NCBI RefSeq assembly: GCF_034931365.1
Contig: NZ_JAYGII010000017.1
Coordinates: 1-64,000, forward strand
From: Natronospira elongata
Lineage (GTDB): Bacteria > Pseudomonadota > Gammaproteobacteria > Natronospirales > Natronospiraceae
Direction: 5' to 3'
Length of the DNA stretch: 64,000 bases
Below are positions 57,598-64,000 of the stretch, piece by piece (positions within the stretch are counted from its first letter, which is position 1; every line of letters begins with the position of its first letter). Under the pieces are notes generated by a model. That model ran no database searches and had not been told where the DNA came from. It was given only the letters and a program-made list of their open reading frames with translations. The position numbers were made by a program, and so were the translations under genes.

Positions 57598-58308
57598 TCA
57601 ACTGTGATGCGGGCGATGTGGAGAGTCGTGAGTATCTGTTGATTGCGGGCCGCCATCGGCTGTGTTCTTCTGGAAACGATTGAGGCAGGCGATAACTTCA
57701 TCATCGGAGACCTGGTTGAAATGCCGGTACCAGCGACTGACTGCAACGAAGTTTTTGGGTGCCATCAGGCAGATCAATTGGTCTGATCGGGATTCAAGTC
57801 GCTGCACGGCATCTGGAACGCCGACCGGAATTGCGGTAATGATGCGGGTGGCTTGACCTTGGCGTACGCTGGCAATGGCCGCTTCCAGCGAAGCACCAGT
57901 GGCCAGGCCATCATCCACGATAATAACCGTTCGACCTCTCACGGGAGTCGCGGGACGTTTCAGGCGATAGCGGTGCTCCCGTTCAGTCAGTTCCGCACGG
58001 GCCTTGTGAGTGGCATGAACGAGTTCAGCCAATGAGATACCCATTTGGGTGATGATGTCCTCGTTGAGTACGCGCACCTGGTCGGGTCCCACCGCACCGA
58101 TGGCCAGTTCAGGGTGCCCCGGTGCGCGGATCTTGCGTATGACCAGCACATCCAGTTCCGCGCCAAGACCGGCGGCTACCTCGGCCGCCACCGGCAGGCC
58201 GCCACGGGCCAGCCCCAACACCAGTAGCCCTGGTTCGTCCCGATAATGTGCCAGGGCCGCCGCCAGGGCTCGACCGGCCTGTTCGCGATCCTCGAATAGC
58301 TCGAACAT
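57598..58308 (-). CDS. phosphoribosyltransferase-family protein
   Basis: 236 residues with the PRTase signature VIIVDDGLATGAS (about 118-130) and a GLARGGLPVAAEVA nucleotide-fold start. The family member closest in architecture is the PRTase domain often coupled to a hydrolase domain and induced in hypoxia (for example Rv0571c); substrate unknown. ATG 58308 is chosen because GGGAG lies seven bases upstream; ATG 58338 would begin in the predicted promoter. A GTGAC-N4-GTCAA dyad lies 57-70 bases before the start, with TAGGAT at the expected -10. Confidence 0.85.
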   Translation of the reverse strand: MFELFEDREQAGRALAAALAHYRDEPGLLVLGLARGGLPVAAEVAAGLGAELDVLVIRKIRAPGHPELAIGAVGPDQVRVLNEDIITQMGISLAELVHATHKARAELTEREHRYRLKRPATPVRGRTVIIVDDGLATGASLEAAIASVRQGQATRIITAIPVGVPDAVQRLESRSDQLICLMAPKNFVAVSRWYRHFNQVSDDEVIACLNRFQKNTADGGPQSTDTHDSPHRPHHS

Positions 58309-58364
58309 GCGTCTGCTCCCAATGCTGAACAACTTCATCCTATGAGCGGCAGTTCGGGAAGGTG

Positions 58365-58378
58365 GTGACCGGGGTCAA
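58365..58378. promoter_or_regulatory. predicted Fnr/FixK-type site for the phosphoribosyltransferase operon
   Basis: On the minus strand TTGAC-CCCG-GTCAC. TAGGAT (minus strand, 58337-58342) is exactly at the -10 position for a site centred at -41.5. The rest of the gap 58379-58557 shows no gene I can support. Confidence 0.65.
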
Positions 58379-58557
58379 TGGTTTGTCACCTGGGAAGTAG
58401 TGCTTGGTCTGGGGAACAAAAAGCAGGGTGTTCGTGGAGGTTTGCAGTGCCCTTTTCAGGGTCGTCGATCTGGTCCCTTCAGGCAGACTGGTGTGCGGCC
58501 AGGTCGTTTTTGCCGGTGTATGTTCTCATCGGTGTATGTCCTTGGGCCGGTATTTGT

Positions 58558-58821
58558 CTATGGCTGCGTGAGCGGTATCTCGGTCTCGGGCGCAGCTAGA
58601 TGCTGCAGGAACCACGCTGCGGCAGCTTGAGCGACCTCATCCAGTTTGCCCGGCTCCTCAAACAGGTGGGAGGCATCGGCGATCAGACGCAACTCGTAGA
58701 TGGTGGTGATCTGACGCGTGGCTGAACGACTCAGTCGGTAGATCGTCCGGTCCAATGAGCCAATGATCATCAGAATCGGCGCGCGGACCCGGGCCAGGGC
58801 TTCGCCGGACAGGTCGACAGA
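58558..58821 (-). pseudogene. C-terminal fragment of an alpha/beta hydrolase
   Basis: About 87 codons in an open frame closed by TAA at 58822-58824 encode the conserved C-terminal third of the hydrolase family that accompanies phosphoribosyltransferases: DLSGEALARVRAPILMIIG, then the ASHLFEEPGKLDEVAQ segment carrying the catalytic His, then AAAWFLQHL. No N-terminal part with a GxSxG elbow exists upstream, where the zinc-ribbon gene ends at 58854. A duplicated CTGTC near 58808-58820 sits at the break. It is best read as the remnant of a second, once functional copy; translation from the internal ATG 58770 is possible but would give a fragment only. Confidence 0.7.
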
Positions 58822-58853
58822 TTAGGACGGGGGCGCCGCTGGCGGTTTCGCGT

Positions 58854-59084
58854 TCAGTGCTGGTTTCGGTTCTCCTCGGTACTGACCAGGGTCCAAAACT
58901 GGCCGCTTTGGCCCGGGAGCGTGGTGGTGGACAGGTGAAGATTGTGTTGGCAATGGATGCATTCCAGCTCATGGCCCACCTCCAACTCCCTGGTGGACAG
59001 CATCAATGGCTTGCGACATTTCGGGCACGACATCACGAAAGTGTCGCTGGCATGGCCGTTGCCCCGGTGATCATCCCTTTTCAT
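58854..59084 (-). CDS. small zinc-ribbon protein
   Basis: 76 residues with two CxxC pairs, CPKCRKPLML and CIHCQHNLHL, about 22 residues apart, fitting a single zinc ribbon. The N-terminus is short and polar, and the C-terminus has no recognised domain. ATG 59084 is preferred because the upstream alternative (59144) overlaps a predicted regulatory site. A TTGAC-N4-GTCAT dyad lies upstream with CAAAAT at the expected -10, so it may belong to the same regulon. Function unknown; RNA polymerase or ribosome-associated zinc ribbons are possibilities. Confidence 0.6.
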   Translation of the reverse strand: MKRDDHRGNGHASDTFVMSCPKCRKPLMLSTRELEVGHELECIHCQHNLHLSTTTLPGQSGQFWTLVSTEENRNQH

Positions 59085-59143
59085 GGCTAGTGCTTCCCGT
59101 TGGCAGGGAACTCCGATTTTGTGGGCCGGCAGCTTGGATGGCA

Positions 59144-59157
59144 TTGACCGCGGTCAT
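59144..59157. promoter_or_regulatory. predicted Fnr/FixK-type site, zinc-ribbon side
   Basis: TTGAC-CGCG-GTCAT. Minus-strand CAAAAT at 59116-59121 matches the expected -10 for the zinc-ribbon gene. Confidence 0.55.
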
Positions 59158-59181
59158 CGCCTCGCCCGATGGGCCGAATCG

Positions 59182-59195
59182 ATGACTGCGGTCAA
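59182..59195. promoter_or_regulatory. predicted Fnr/FixK-type site, dodecin side
   Basis: ATGAC-TGCG-GTCAA, 38 bases centre-to-centre from the preceding dyad and facing dodecin (start 59265). The -10 at the expected place is weak (CACACT). Confidence 0.5.
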
Positions 59196-59264
59196 TGTCC
59201 GGATGGTACGGGGCGATCACACTTGCGTTTTGAATCACAAAACACGCCTGGAAGGAGTCCGGCT

Positions 59265-59465
59265 ATGTCAGTCGCAAAAATTATCGAGATCAGCGCTCAA
59301 TCGACAGAAAGCTTTGAAGATGCCATCAAGCTAGGGATCGAGAAAGCGGCCCGGACCGTCGACGGTATCCGCGGTGCCTGGGTCTCCGAACAGAAGGTGC
59401 ATGTGGAAAATGGCAAGGTGACCGGCTACCGCGTGGACATGCGGGTGACTTTTGTTCTCAGCTAG
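59265..59465 (+). CDS. dodecin
   Basis: 66 residues, the normal dodecin length. VAKIIEISAQSTESFEDAI and RGAWVSEQKVHVENG match the family, including the Trp (in GAWV) that stacks on bound flavin and the following Gln. Dodecins form hollow dodecamers that store or buffer riboflavin/FMN or CoA. AAGGAG lies seven bases before the ATG. It is convergent with Hsp20 and has an Fnr/FixK-type dyad upstream. Confidence 0.92.
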   Translation: MSVAKIIEISAQSTESFEDAIKLGIEKAARTVDGIRGAWVSEQKVHVENGKVTGYRVDMRVTFVLS

Positions 59466-59505
59466 GCGCTCCGACTGTCCGGGGGCAAGTTCACCGGCGG
59501 CCCAG

Positions 59506-59543
59506 TGAAAGAGCCCCAGCCGGCATGGCTCGGGGCTCTTTCA
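59506..59543. terminator. bidirectional terminator between dodecin and hsp20
   Basis: A perfect 12-base-pair stem (59506-59517 with 59532-59543) whose loop contains a further AGCC/GGCT pairing. GAAA/TTTC at the ends provides short T-runs on both strands. Confidence 0.7.
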
Positions 59544-59570
59544 TGTTTCAGTCGCTGCCAGCGACCCGGT

Positions 59571-60017
59571 TCAGCTCTTGACCGGGATCCGGTTCGCTTT
59601 GGCTTTCTTGCTCTTGGGGATGGTGATTTCAATAACACCCTTGTCGGAGCGTGCGCTCACATGATCGGAGTCCGCGGTATCCGGCAGGCTGAAACGCCGG
59701 AAGAAACTGCCGTGGAAACGCTCGGAACGGCGATAATGTTCGTCGTCGGTGGACTTCTCTTCCTTGCGTTCGCCGCTGATCGTGAGCAAGCCACCTTCTA
59801 GGGTGATGTCCACTTCCTCTGGCGCCACGCCGGGAATGTCCACGAGCACCAGGAAACGATCTGCTTCCTCGCGAATATCCACGGCCGGATTCCATTCCGT
59901 CAGGCCCAATGATTCATCCGTCCGAGTGAGCATGGGGGAGAAACGGTCAAACAATCGGTCGAAATCCGCATCCAGATTGGGTATCCAGCTGCGGCGGGGG
60001 GTAGTTAACATGCGCAT
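59571..60017 (-). CDS. Hsp20 family small heat-shock protein
   Basis: 148 residues. The alpha-crystallin domain covers about 42-135: WNPAVDIREEADRFLVLVDI, GVAPEEVDITLEGGLLTI, RRFSLPDTADSDHVSA and the GVIEITIPK strand are the usual order, followed by a short tail with the I-x-V motif (RIPVKS). It is an ATP-independent holdase. GGAGGT lies seven bases before ATG 60017; longer in-frame starts are not supported. An Fnr/FixK-type dyad lies upstream, and no CIRCE or ROSE-like element was recognised. Confidence 0.93.
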   Translation of the reverse strand: MRMLTTPRRSWIPNLDADFDRLFDRFSPMLTRTDESLGLTEWNPAVDIREEADRFLVLVDIPGVAPEEVDITLEGGLLTISGERKEEKSTDDEHYRRSERFHGSFFRRFSLPDTADSDHVSARSDKGVIEITIPKSKKAKANRIPVKS

Positions 60018-60099
60018 GATTGTCACCTCCAGAAATGACTGCATTAAAGCGTCCAGGCTTGGACGAACCCCAGCTTGCACCACTGGACCAGCGTCCATG

Positions 60100-60113
60100 T
60101 TGACGGCGGTCAT
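60100..60113. promoter_or_regulatory. predicted Fnr/FixK-type site for hsp20
   Basis: TTGAC-GGCG-GTCAT, centred 90 bases before the hsp20 start. The -10 at the canonical distance is poor, so the spacing may differ from the other promoters. Confidence 0.5.
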
Positions 60114-60179
60114 CGCCAGGGCCGGTCCCGCAACTACACAGAGGCCTATCGAGTGCCCATTTGATTGATCAGAGACAAC

Positions 60180-60206
60180 TTGTGGGCGGCAAATTGCCCC
60201 TATAAT
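60180..60206 (+). promoter_or_regulatory. sigma70-type promoter of the c-haem gene
   Basis: A perfect TATAAT at 60201-60206 with TTGTGG at 60180-60185 (15-base spacer), 50 bases before the ATG. Confidence 0.5.
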
Positions 60207-60255
60207 ATGAGGGGTCGCTAAACTAATGAGCCTTGAAGCGGGCAGGGAGGTATTC

Positions 60256-60837
60256 ATGACATCCATCCGAATCATTCTGGCCGTTCTGTTGGTGCTGCCG
60301 GTGACGGCTGTTCCCCGTGAAATGGAACAGGAGGAATTTCGATCCGAGGCCCGAACCATGACCGGTCGGCTGGCGGGCGATCTCATGGAGCGGCTCCAGT
60401 CGGCCATGCGGGACGGTGGTCCGCCCCAGGCGATTACGGTCTGTCGAGACCAGGCCCCGGCGATCAAGATGGCTCTGTCTCTGGAGCGGGGCTGGCGGGT
60501 TTCCCGGGTGGGAACCCGGGTACGGAATCCCTTGTTGGGTGCGCCTGATGCCTGGGAGCGCGAGGTCCTGACCTCGTTCCAGGAGCGCCATGAGGAAGGC
60601 GAGGAATTTGCCGAGATGGACAATTTCGAGCTGGTCACCGAAGGGGATGAAGCATTCTATCGCTATATGCGGCCCATTGCGGTCCAGAGCCAATGTCTGG
60701 TTTGCCACGGTGATCGTGAGCAAATGAGTGAGGAGATCCGCCGCAGCCTGGATGAACGCTACCCTCATGATCAGGCGTACGGCTATGAAGCCGGGGAACT
60801 GCGGGGTGCCTTCACCATCAAGGCCCCGGTGAATTGA
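60256..60837 (+). CDS. DUF3365/Tll0287-like periplasmic c-type haem protein
   Basis: 193 residues with a signal peptide (MTSIRIILAVLLVLPVTA), then a helical domain with LAGDLMERLQSAM and ITVCRDQAPAIKMAL typical of DUF3365, and one haem-binding CLVCHG (about residues 147-152). Homologues form PAS-like folds with a c-type haem that senses redox state or gases. ATG 60256 has GGGAGG six bases upstream, better than the in-frame ATG at 60226. Confidence 0.82.
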   Translation: MTSIRIILAVLLVLPVTAVPREMEQEEFRSEARTMTGRLAGDLMERLQSAMRDGGPPQAITVCRDQAPAIKMALSLERGWRVSRVGTRVRNPLLGAPDAWEREVLTSFQERHEEGEEFAEMDNFELVTEGDEAFYRYMRPIAVQSQCLVCHGDREQMSEEIRRSLDERYPHDQAYGYEAGELRGAFTIKAPVN

Positions 60838-60848
60838 AGGCCGACACC

Positions 60849-60889
60849 GTAGGCGCGAATTCATTCGCGATCACCCCCGCGATCACCCC
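60849..60889. repeat. REP-like palindrome with tandem 12-mer
   Basis: CGCGAAT-TC-ATTCGCG (60854-60869) preceded by GTAGG is the form of Pseudomonas-type REP sequences. It runs into a tandem direct repeat CGCGATCACCCC (60866-60877 and 60878-60889). It lies in the 82-base gap between the c-haem gene and the flavoprotein gene. Confidence 0.6.
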
Positions 60890-60919
60890 AAGCCAAAAAG
60901 ACCGAGGAGCCGAAAGCGA

Positions 60920-62050
60920 ATGAGCCATAAGGTCACCATCGTCGGGAGCGGTTTTGCCGCGCTCACCGCAGCTCGTCACCTGAGGGCGCTGGACGGGCAG
61001 GCCGAGATTACCCTGGTCGCTCCGCGTCCCGAATTTGTCTTCCTGCCCAGCCTGATCTGGCTGCCCACCGGCCAGCGTCAGCCGGATGATATTGTCCGTC
61101 GTCTGGACGGTTTCTTTGAACGTCATCACATTCGTTATCACCAGGCCAGTGCCACCGGCCTGGATCTGGGTGGAAGGCTGTTGCTTACCGATAACGGCGA
61201 GGTGGAAAACGATGCCATCCTGATTGGTACCGGTGGCCGCTTTCTCAAAAAGCTGCCGGGTATCGAGCATGCCATTACCCCCTGTGAAGGGGTGGAATCG
61301 GCCATGCGGATCAAGATGGCGGTGGACGATATGGAAGGTGGCAGCATTGCCTTCGGCTTTTCCGGCAATCCCGCCGAGCCCCAGGCCATGCGCGGCGGAC
61401 CCATGTTCGAGTTTCTGTTCAGCATTGATAGTCTGCTGCGTAAGCAGGGTCGGCGTGATCGTTTTGAGTTGGTTTTCTTCTCTCCGGCACCGGAGCCGGG
61501 AAAGCGTCTCGGGCCCAAGGCGGTGAAGCGCTTGTTGGCGGAAATGGAACGTCGCGACATCCGGACGCACCTGGGGCACAAGCTCAAGGGCTTTTCCGAA
61601 GACAAGGTCACCACGGAAGGCGGTGAATTTCCCGCCGATCTGATCCTGTTCATGCCGGGGATGACCGGCAATCCCTGGTTCGATAATACCGAGCTCACCC
61701 GCTCCGAGGGGGGGCTGCTCAAGGCCGATGCCTACTGCCGGGTGGAAGACGACGAACGGGTCTATGTGGCGGGTGATTCAGGTTCCTTCCCCGGCCCGGA
61801 GTGGATGCCCAAGCAGGCTCATATGGCCGACCTGCAGGCCGAAGCGGCCGCCAAGAATATGCATGCAGAACTGAATGGGCGTAAAGCCCAAGCTACCTTC
61901 AAGGCTGAATTGATGTGCATTGTCGACAGCATGGATAAGGGCATGCTGGTCACCCGCAGCGAAAAGCGTAACTGGGTGCTGCCTAATAGCCGCCTCTGGC
62001 ACTGGTCCAAGTCACTGTTTGAGAAAAAGTATCTACGCCAGTATCGCTGA
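60920..62050 (+). CDS. SQR/FCSD-like FAD-dependent oxidoreductase
   Basis: 376 residues. VTIVGSGFAALTAARHL is the N-terminal dinucleotide motif, LIGTGGRF a second flavin contact and VYVAGDSGSFPGPEWMPKQAHMA the C-terminal FAD motif with the PK-A pattern of sulfide:quinone oxidoreductase-like proteins. The C-terminal region (WHWSKSLFEKKYL) resembles their amphipathic membrane contact. The three Cys are at TPCEG, AYCRV and LMCIV, not the pair of redox Cys plus a third expected for true SQR, so a different donor is likely. AGGAG-like sequence precedes the ATG by more than the usual distance. Confidence 0.8.
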   Translation: MSHKVTIVGSGFAALTAARHLRALDGQAEITLVAPRPEFVFLPSLIWLPTGQRQPDDIVRRLDGFFERHHIRYHQASATGLDLGGRLLLTDNGEVENDAILIGTGGRFLKKLPGIEHAITPCEGVESAMRIKMAVDDMEGGSIAFGFSGNPAEPQAMRGGPMFEFLFSIDSLLRKQGRRDRFELVFFSPAPEPGKRLGPKAVKRLLAEMERRDIRTHLGHKLKGFSEDKVTTEGGEFPADLILFMPGMTGNPWFDNTELTRSEGGLLKADAYCRVEDDERVYVAGDSGSFPGPEWMPKQAHMADLQAEAAAKNMHAELNGRKAQATFKAELMCIVDSMDKGMLVTRSEKRNWVLPNSRLWHWSKSLFEKKYLRQYR

Positions 62051-62120
62051 ATATCTCGCGCCGTTGAACATCGGTTGATGGGGGCGGGAAAGGCGACTTG
62101 TCTTCATCGCCCAGATTTTC

Positions 62121-63323
62121 TCAATGCCCCTGATGCAGGATCGAGTCCACGGCCCGGATCACCCTCTCCGTTTCGGTGGCCGGGTTCGGCCAGTGCGGCG
62201 TGAAGCGCAGCCAGCCGGCCGGGCTGGCACAGGAAATTCCCCGTTCGCCCAGTTCGCCCGCCCATTCCGCGGCGGCCCGATTATCCGGCGGCTGCAGGCT
62301 GAGGATACCCGAGCGACCGGCCGGGTCAGTCATCCGGGCGCTTTCAAAACCCCGCGCCTGCAGGGCCGGTTCCAGGCCGTCATGCCAGGCTTGGACATGC
62401 TCAAAGATATGGGTCACGCCCAGGGACTGGATCAGCCCAATGCTGGCCTCCAGGCCGGCACAGCCCAGGTTGTTGAAGGTGCCGCTTTCCAGCATCCGGG
62501 CCCCACGCCGAATAGGGCGGTCATAGCGCAGGGTCTCGGCTGCGCCAGTGAGGAATTCGAAGGCATCCTCATGGCTGATCCAGGCGGCCAGGTTGGGCTC
62601 CAGTTGATCCGTGCGCTGAGGGGCTATATAGACAAAACCCACGCCTTCCGGGCCCATCAGCCACTTGTGACTGCCGCAAGCCAGGTAATCAATGCCCATT
62701 CGCTTCACATCCAGGGGCACAATGCCCAGCGCCTGAATGGCGTCCACGAAAAGTTCGCTGCCATGGCGACGGCAGGATTCACCCATCTCCTCCAACGGCA
62801 TGAGCTGGCCGGTGGTGAATTGCACGGCGCTCACGGCCACCAGGCGGATTCCCTCGGCCAAATGCTGCTCGAACTGTTCCATGGCAGCCACCCGGTCCAG
62901 GCGAAAGTCCTCGGCATCCATCCAAACCAGTTCCAGTCCCAGCCGCCGTGCCGCTTGCTGCCATGGGGTTACATTGGTGGGGAACTCCCCCCGGAATACC
63001 AATACCCGATCGCCTCTCCGCCAGGGCAGGGAATGGGCAATGGCAAGCACGCCGGCGGAGGTATTCGCCACCAGGCCGATATCTTCACCAGTCGCCCCGA
63101 TGAGCGAGGCGAATTGCTCACGAACACGCTCCCGTCGCTCCACCTCGGCCGGAAATATCCCCATGCCCTCACGAGCCTGTGCCGACAGCACTTCATTTAC
63201 TGCTGCCTGTACCGGTTCGCTCAAGGGCGAAACCGACCCATGGTTGGCATAGACATCAAATCGTAGCTCGGGAAAGAGTGCCCGATTACCCAAGGCTGCC
63301 CGGGATTCATTCGCATCGTGCAT
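62121..63323 (-). CDS. class V aminotransferase family PLP enzyme
   Basis: 400 residues. Fold type I PLP enzyme related to NifS/CsdA and kynureninase-like proteins: NTSAGVLAIAHSL (phosphate contacts), VDAIQALGIVPLDV (PLP-binding Asp) and ACGSHKWLMGPEG with the Schiff-base Lys. The Cys loop of cysteine desulfurases is not evident near the C-terminus, where only SCASPAG occurs, so isopenicillin-epimerase-like or aminotransferase roles are as likely. ATG 63323 has GGAG seven bases upstream; the ATG at 63434 would start inside a terminator. Confidence 0.85.
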   Translation of the reverse strand: MHDANESRAALGNRALFPELRFDVYANHGSVSPLSEPVQAAVNEVLSAQAREGMGIFPAEVERRERVREQFASLIGATGEDIGLVANTSAGVLAIAHSLPWRRGDRVLVFRGEFPTNVTPWQQAARRLGLELVWMDAEDFRLDRVAAMEQFEQHLAEGIRLVAVSAVQFTTGQLMPLEEMGESCRRHGSELFVDAIQALGIVPLDVKRMGIDYLACGSHKWLMGPEGVGFVYIAPQRTDQLEPNLAAWISHEDAFEFLTGAAETLRYDRPIRRGARMLESGTFNNLGCAGLEASIGLIQSLGVTHIFEHVQAWHDGLEPALQARGFESARMTDPAGRSGILSLQPPDNRAAAEWAGELGERGISCASPAGWLRFTPHWPNPATETERVIRAVDSILHQGH

Positions 63324-63434
63324 CAATCGACTCCGCCAGGAGGAAGGGGAGGGACTGATCATGCCAGTCTCCCGACCCGAGGCCAAGCCAGGGAGCATCA
63401 CGAAAGTGGGGAAGATCGGTTTTGTGTTCCCCAT

Positions 63435-63468
63435 AAAAAAAAAACGGTACGGCTGTTAGGCCGTACCG
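63435..63468 (-). terminator. rho-independent terminator of the OmpA-like gene
   Basis: On the minus strand a perfect nine-base-pair stem (63460-63468 with 63445-63453, 6-base loop) is followed by ten T (63444-63435). It lies 57 bases after the OmpA-family stop. Confidence 0.9.
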
Positions 63469-63524
63469 CGTGACTCAGATAATGATGCTGCCTGCCTGGC
63501 GATCTACCGCCAAGAGGCCTGCAT

Positions 63525-64000
63525 CTACTCGATGACGATTTCCACTCGGCGATTCTGTTGCCGTCCGGCGGCCGAGTTGTTGTCGGCAATGGGTCGATGA
63601 AGCCCCATGCCCGAGGTCGAAATTCGATTTGAGGCGATGTTATTTTGCGTCAGATACTGTCTGACCGAGTCGGCACGCTGCTGTGAAAGCCTCTGATTGA
63701 GGGCAGTACCGCCGACATTGTCCGTATGACCTTCGATCACGAGACGCTGATCGGGATACTGCCGCATGAAACTCACCAGCTTGTTGAGGGTGTGGTTGGC
63801 ATCTCCACGGAGCTGAGCGCTGCCCGTATCAAAGAGAACGTCGCCCAGCGTTATGACCATGCCGCGTTCCGTTTCCTTGGCCTCCAGCTCTTCAAGACGT
63901 CGTTGCATGTCCGCCTCCGAGCTGCGTGCTCTGGAAGCATCCGACCGCGCCCGGTCGGCTTCACGAGTACGTGCCGTTAGACGTGTATCACTACGGTCTT
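63525..64000 (-). CDS. OmpA-family protein, 5' part outside window
   Basis: The C-terminal ~158 residues are visible. A charged, Ala/Arg/Glu/Asp-rich helical stretch (coiled-coil-like) leads into a complete OmpA peptidoglycan-binding domain: LFDTGSAQL, IEGHTDNVGG, NQRLSQQRADSVRQYL and GRQQNRRVEIVIE. The Asp in HTDN and the Arg in RVEIVI bind diaminopimelate in this family. The frame remains open to base 64000. Similar proteins combine a lipoprotein or DUF4398 N-terminus with this domain, but the N-terminus cannot be seen. Confidence 0.9.
   Translation of the reverse strand, partial: DRSDTRLTARTREADRARSDASRARSSEADMQRRLEELEAKETERGMVITLGDVLFDTGSAQLRGDANHTLNKLVSFMRQYPDQRLVIEGHTDNVGGTALNQRLSQQRADSVRQYLTQNNIASNRISTSGMGLHRPIADNNSAAGRQQNRRVEIVIE

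Noticed and set aside
58378..58599. Small plus-strand frame after the phosphoribosyltransferase promoter
   Set aside because: No ribosome site, no homology, and it overlaps the hydrolase fragment on the other strand.
60161..60174. TTGATTGATCAGAG as a further Fnr-type site before the c-haem gene
   Set aside because: The second half-site does not match; only a short TGATCA palindrome is present.
60018..60638. N-terminal extension of Hsp20 to an upstream start
   Set aside because: The extension reads through the c-haem gene in antisense and lacks any conserved residues; GGAGGT before ATG 60017 settles the start.

Overview
The window is GC-rich, densely coded and clearly bacterial. IgaA-family, DksA/TraR-type, Tpm and FixL/FixJ proteins together with the promoter architecture suggest a gammaproteobacterium. 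Several secreted proteins are unusually rich in Asp and Glu, which would fit a halophilic or haloalkaliphilic lifestyle (inference only). No tRNA, rRNA, CRISPR array or insertion sequence was seen, and no gap between genes exceeds about 300 bases.

Region 1 (1-31.8 kb) is a mosaic of envelope, signalling and lipid genes. It holds the 3' part of a dihydrolipoamide dehydrogenase; a YhaO/YhaN-type SbcCD-like nuclease pair; a cupin; three diguanylate cyclases within 10 kb, one frameshifted inside its GGDEF motif; an IgaA-family membrane protein; a DrrAB-like ABC exporter; an NTE-type patatin; and an ACP-acyl-AMP ligase-acyltransferase fusion. Then come a di-haem peroxidase fused to VCBS and ASPIC/UnbV repeats followed by a lipoprotein HtrA protease, a methyltransferase with a signal peptide, and an FHA protein with a Ser/Thr kinase that carries a periplasmic sensor and HAMP domain.

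Region 2 (31.9-60.1 kb) looks like one functional block, an oxygen-responsive carbon storage and stress regulon. A FixL-like haem-PAS kinase, a FixJ regulator, a single-domain receiver and a Crp/Fnr (FixK/Dnr-like) regulator lie in a row. Nine dyads of the form NTGAY-N4-GTCAW sit in intergenic regions in front of the flanking units: a DksA-like gene with tpm; an acsA, E1(alpha-beta fusion), E2, ACP, M50 protease operon; the receiver/Fnr genes themselves; a class V fructose-bisphosphatase and the divergent glucan phosphorylase; glgC-GH57-malQ and the divergent glgB-glgA; a phosphoribosyltransferase, alpha/beta hydrolase, CBS, glucokinase operon; a zinc ribbon gene; dodecin; and Hsp20. In most of these a plausible -10 element falls where a class II Fnr promoter (site centred at -41.5) predicts it. 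The gene content resembles the dormancy regulons of other bacteria (Hsp20, CBS, phosphoribosyltransferase), here joined to glycogen and acetyl-CoA metabolism. The Crp/Fnr gene itself appears frameshifted in a run of seven G.

Region 3 (60.2-64 kb) contains a DUF3365-type c-haem protein, a REP-like palindrome with a tandem repeat, an SQR-like flavoprotein, a class V aminotransferase and the C-terminal part of an OmpA-family protein that runs off the end of the window.
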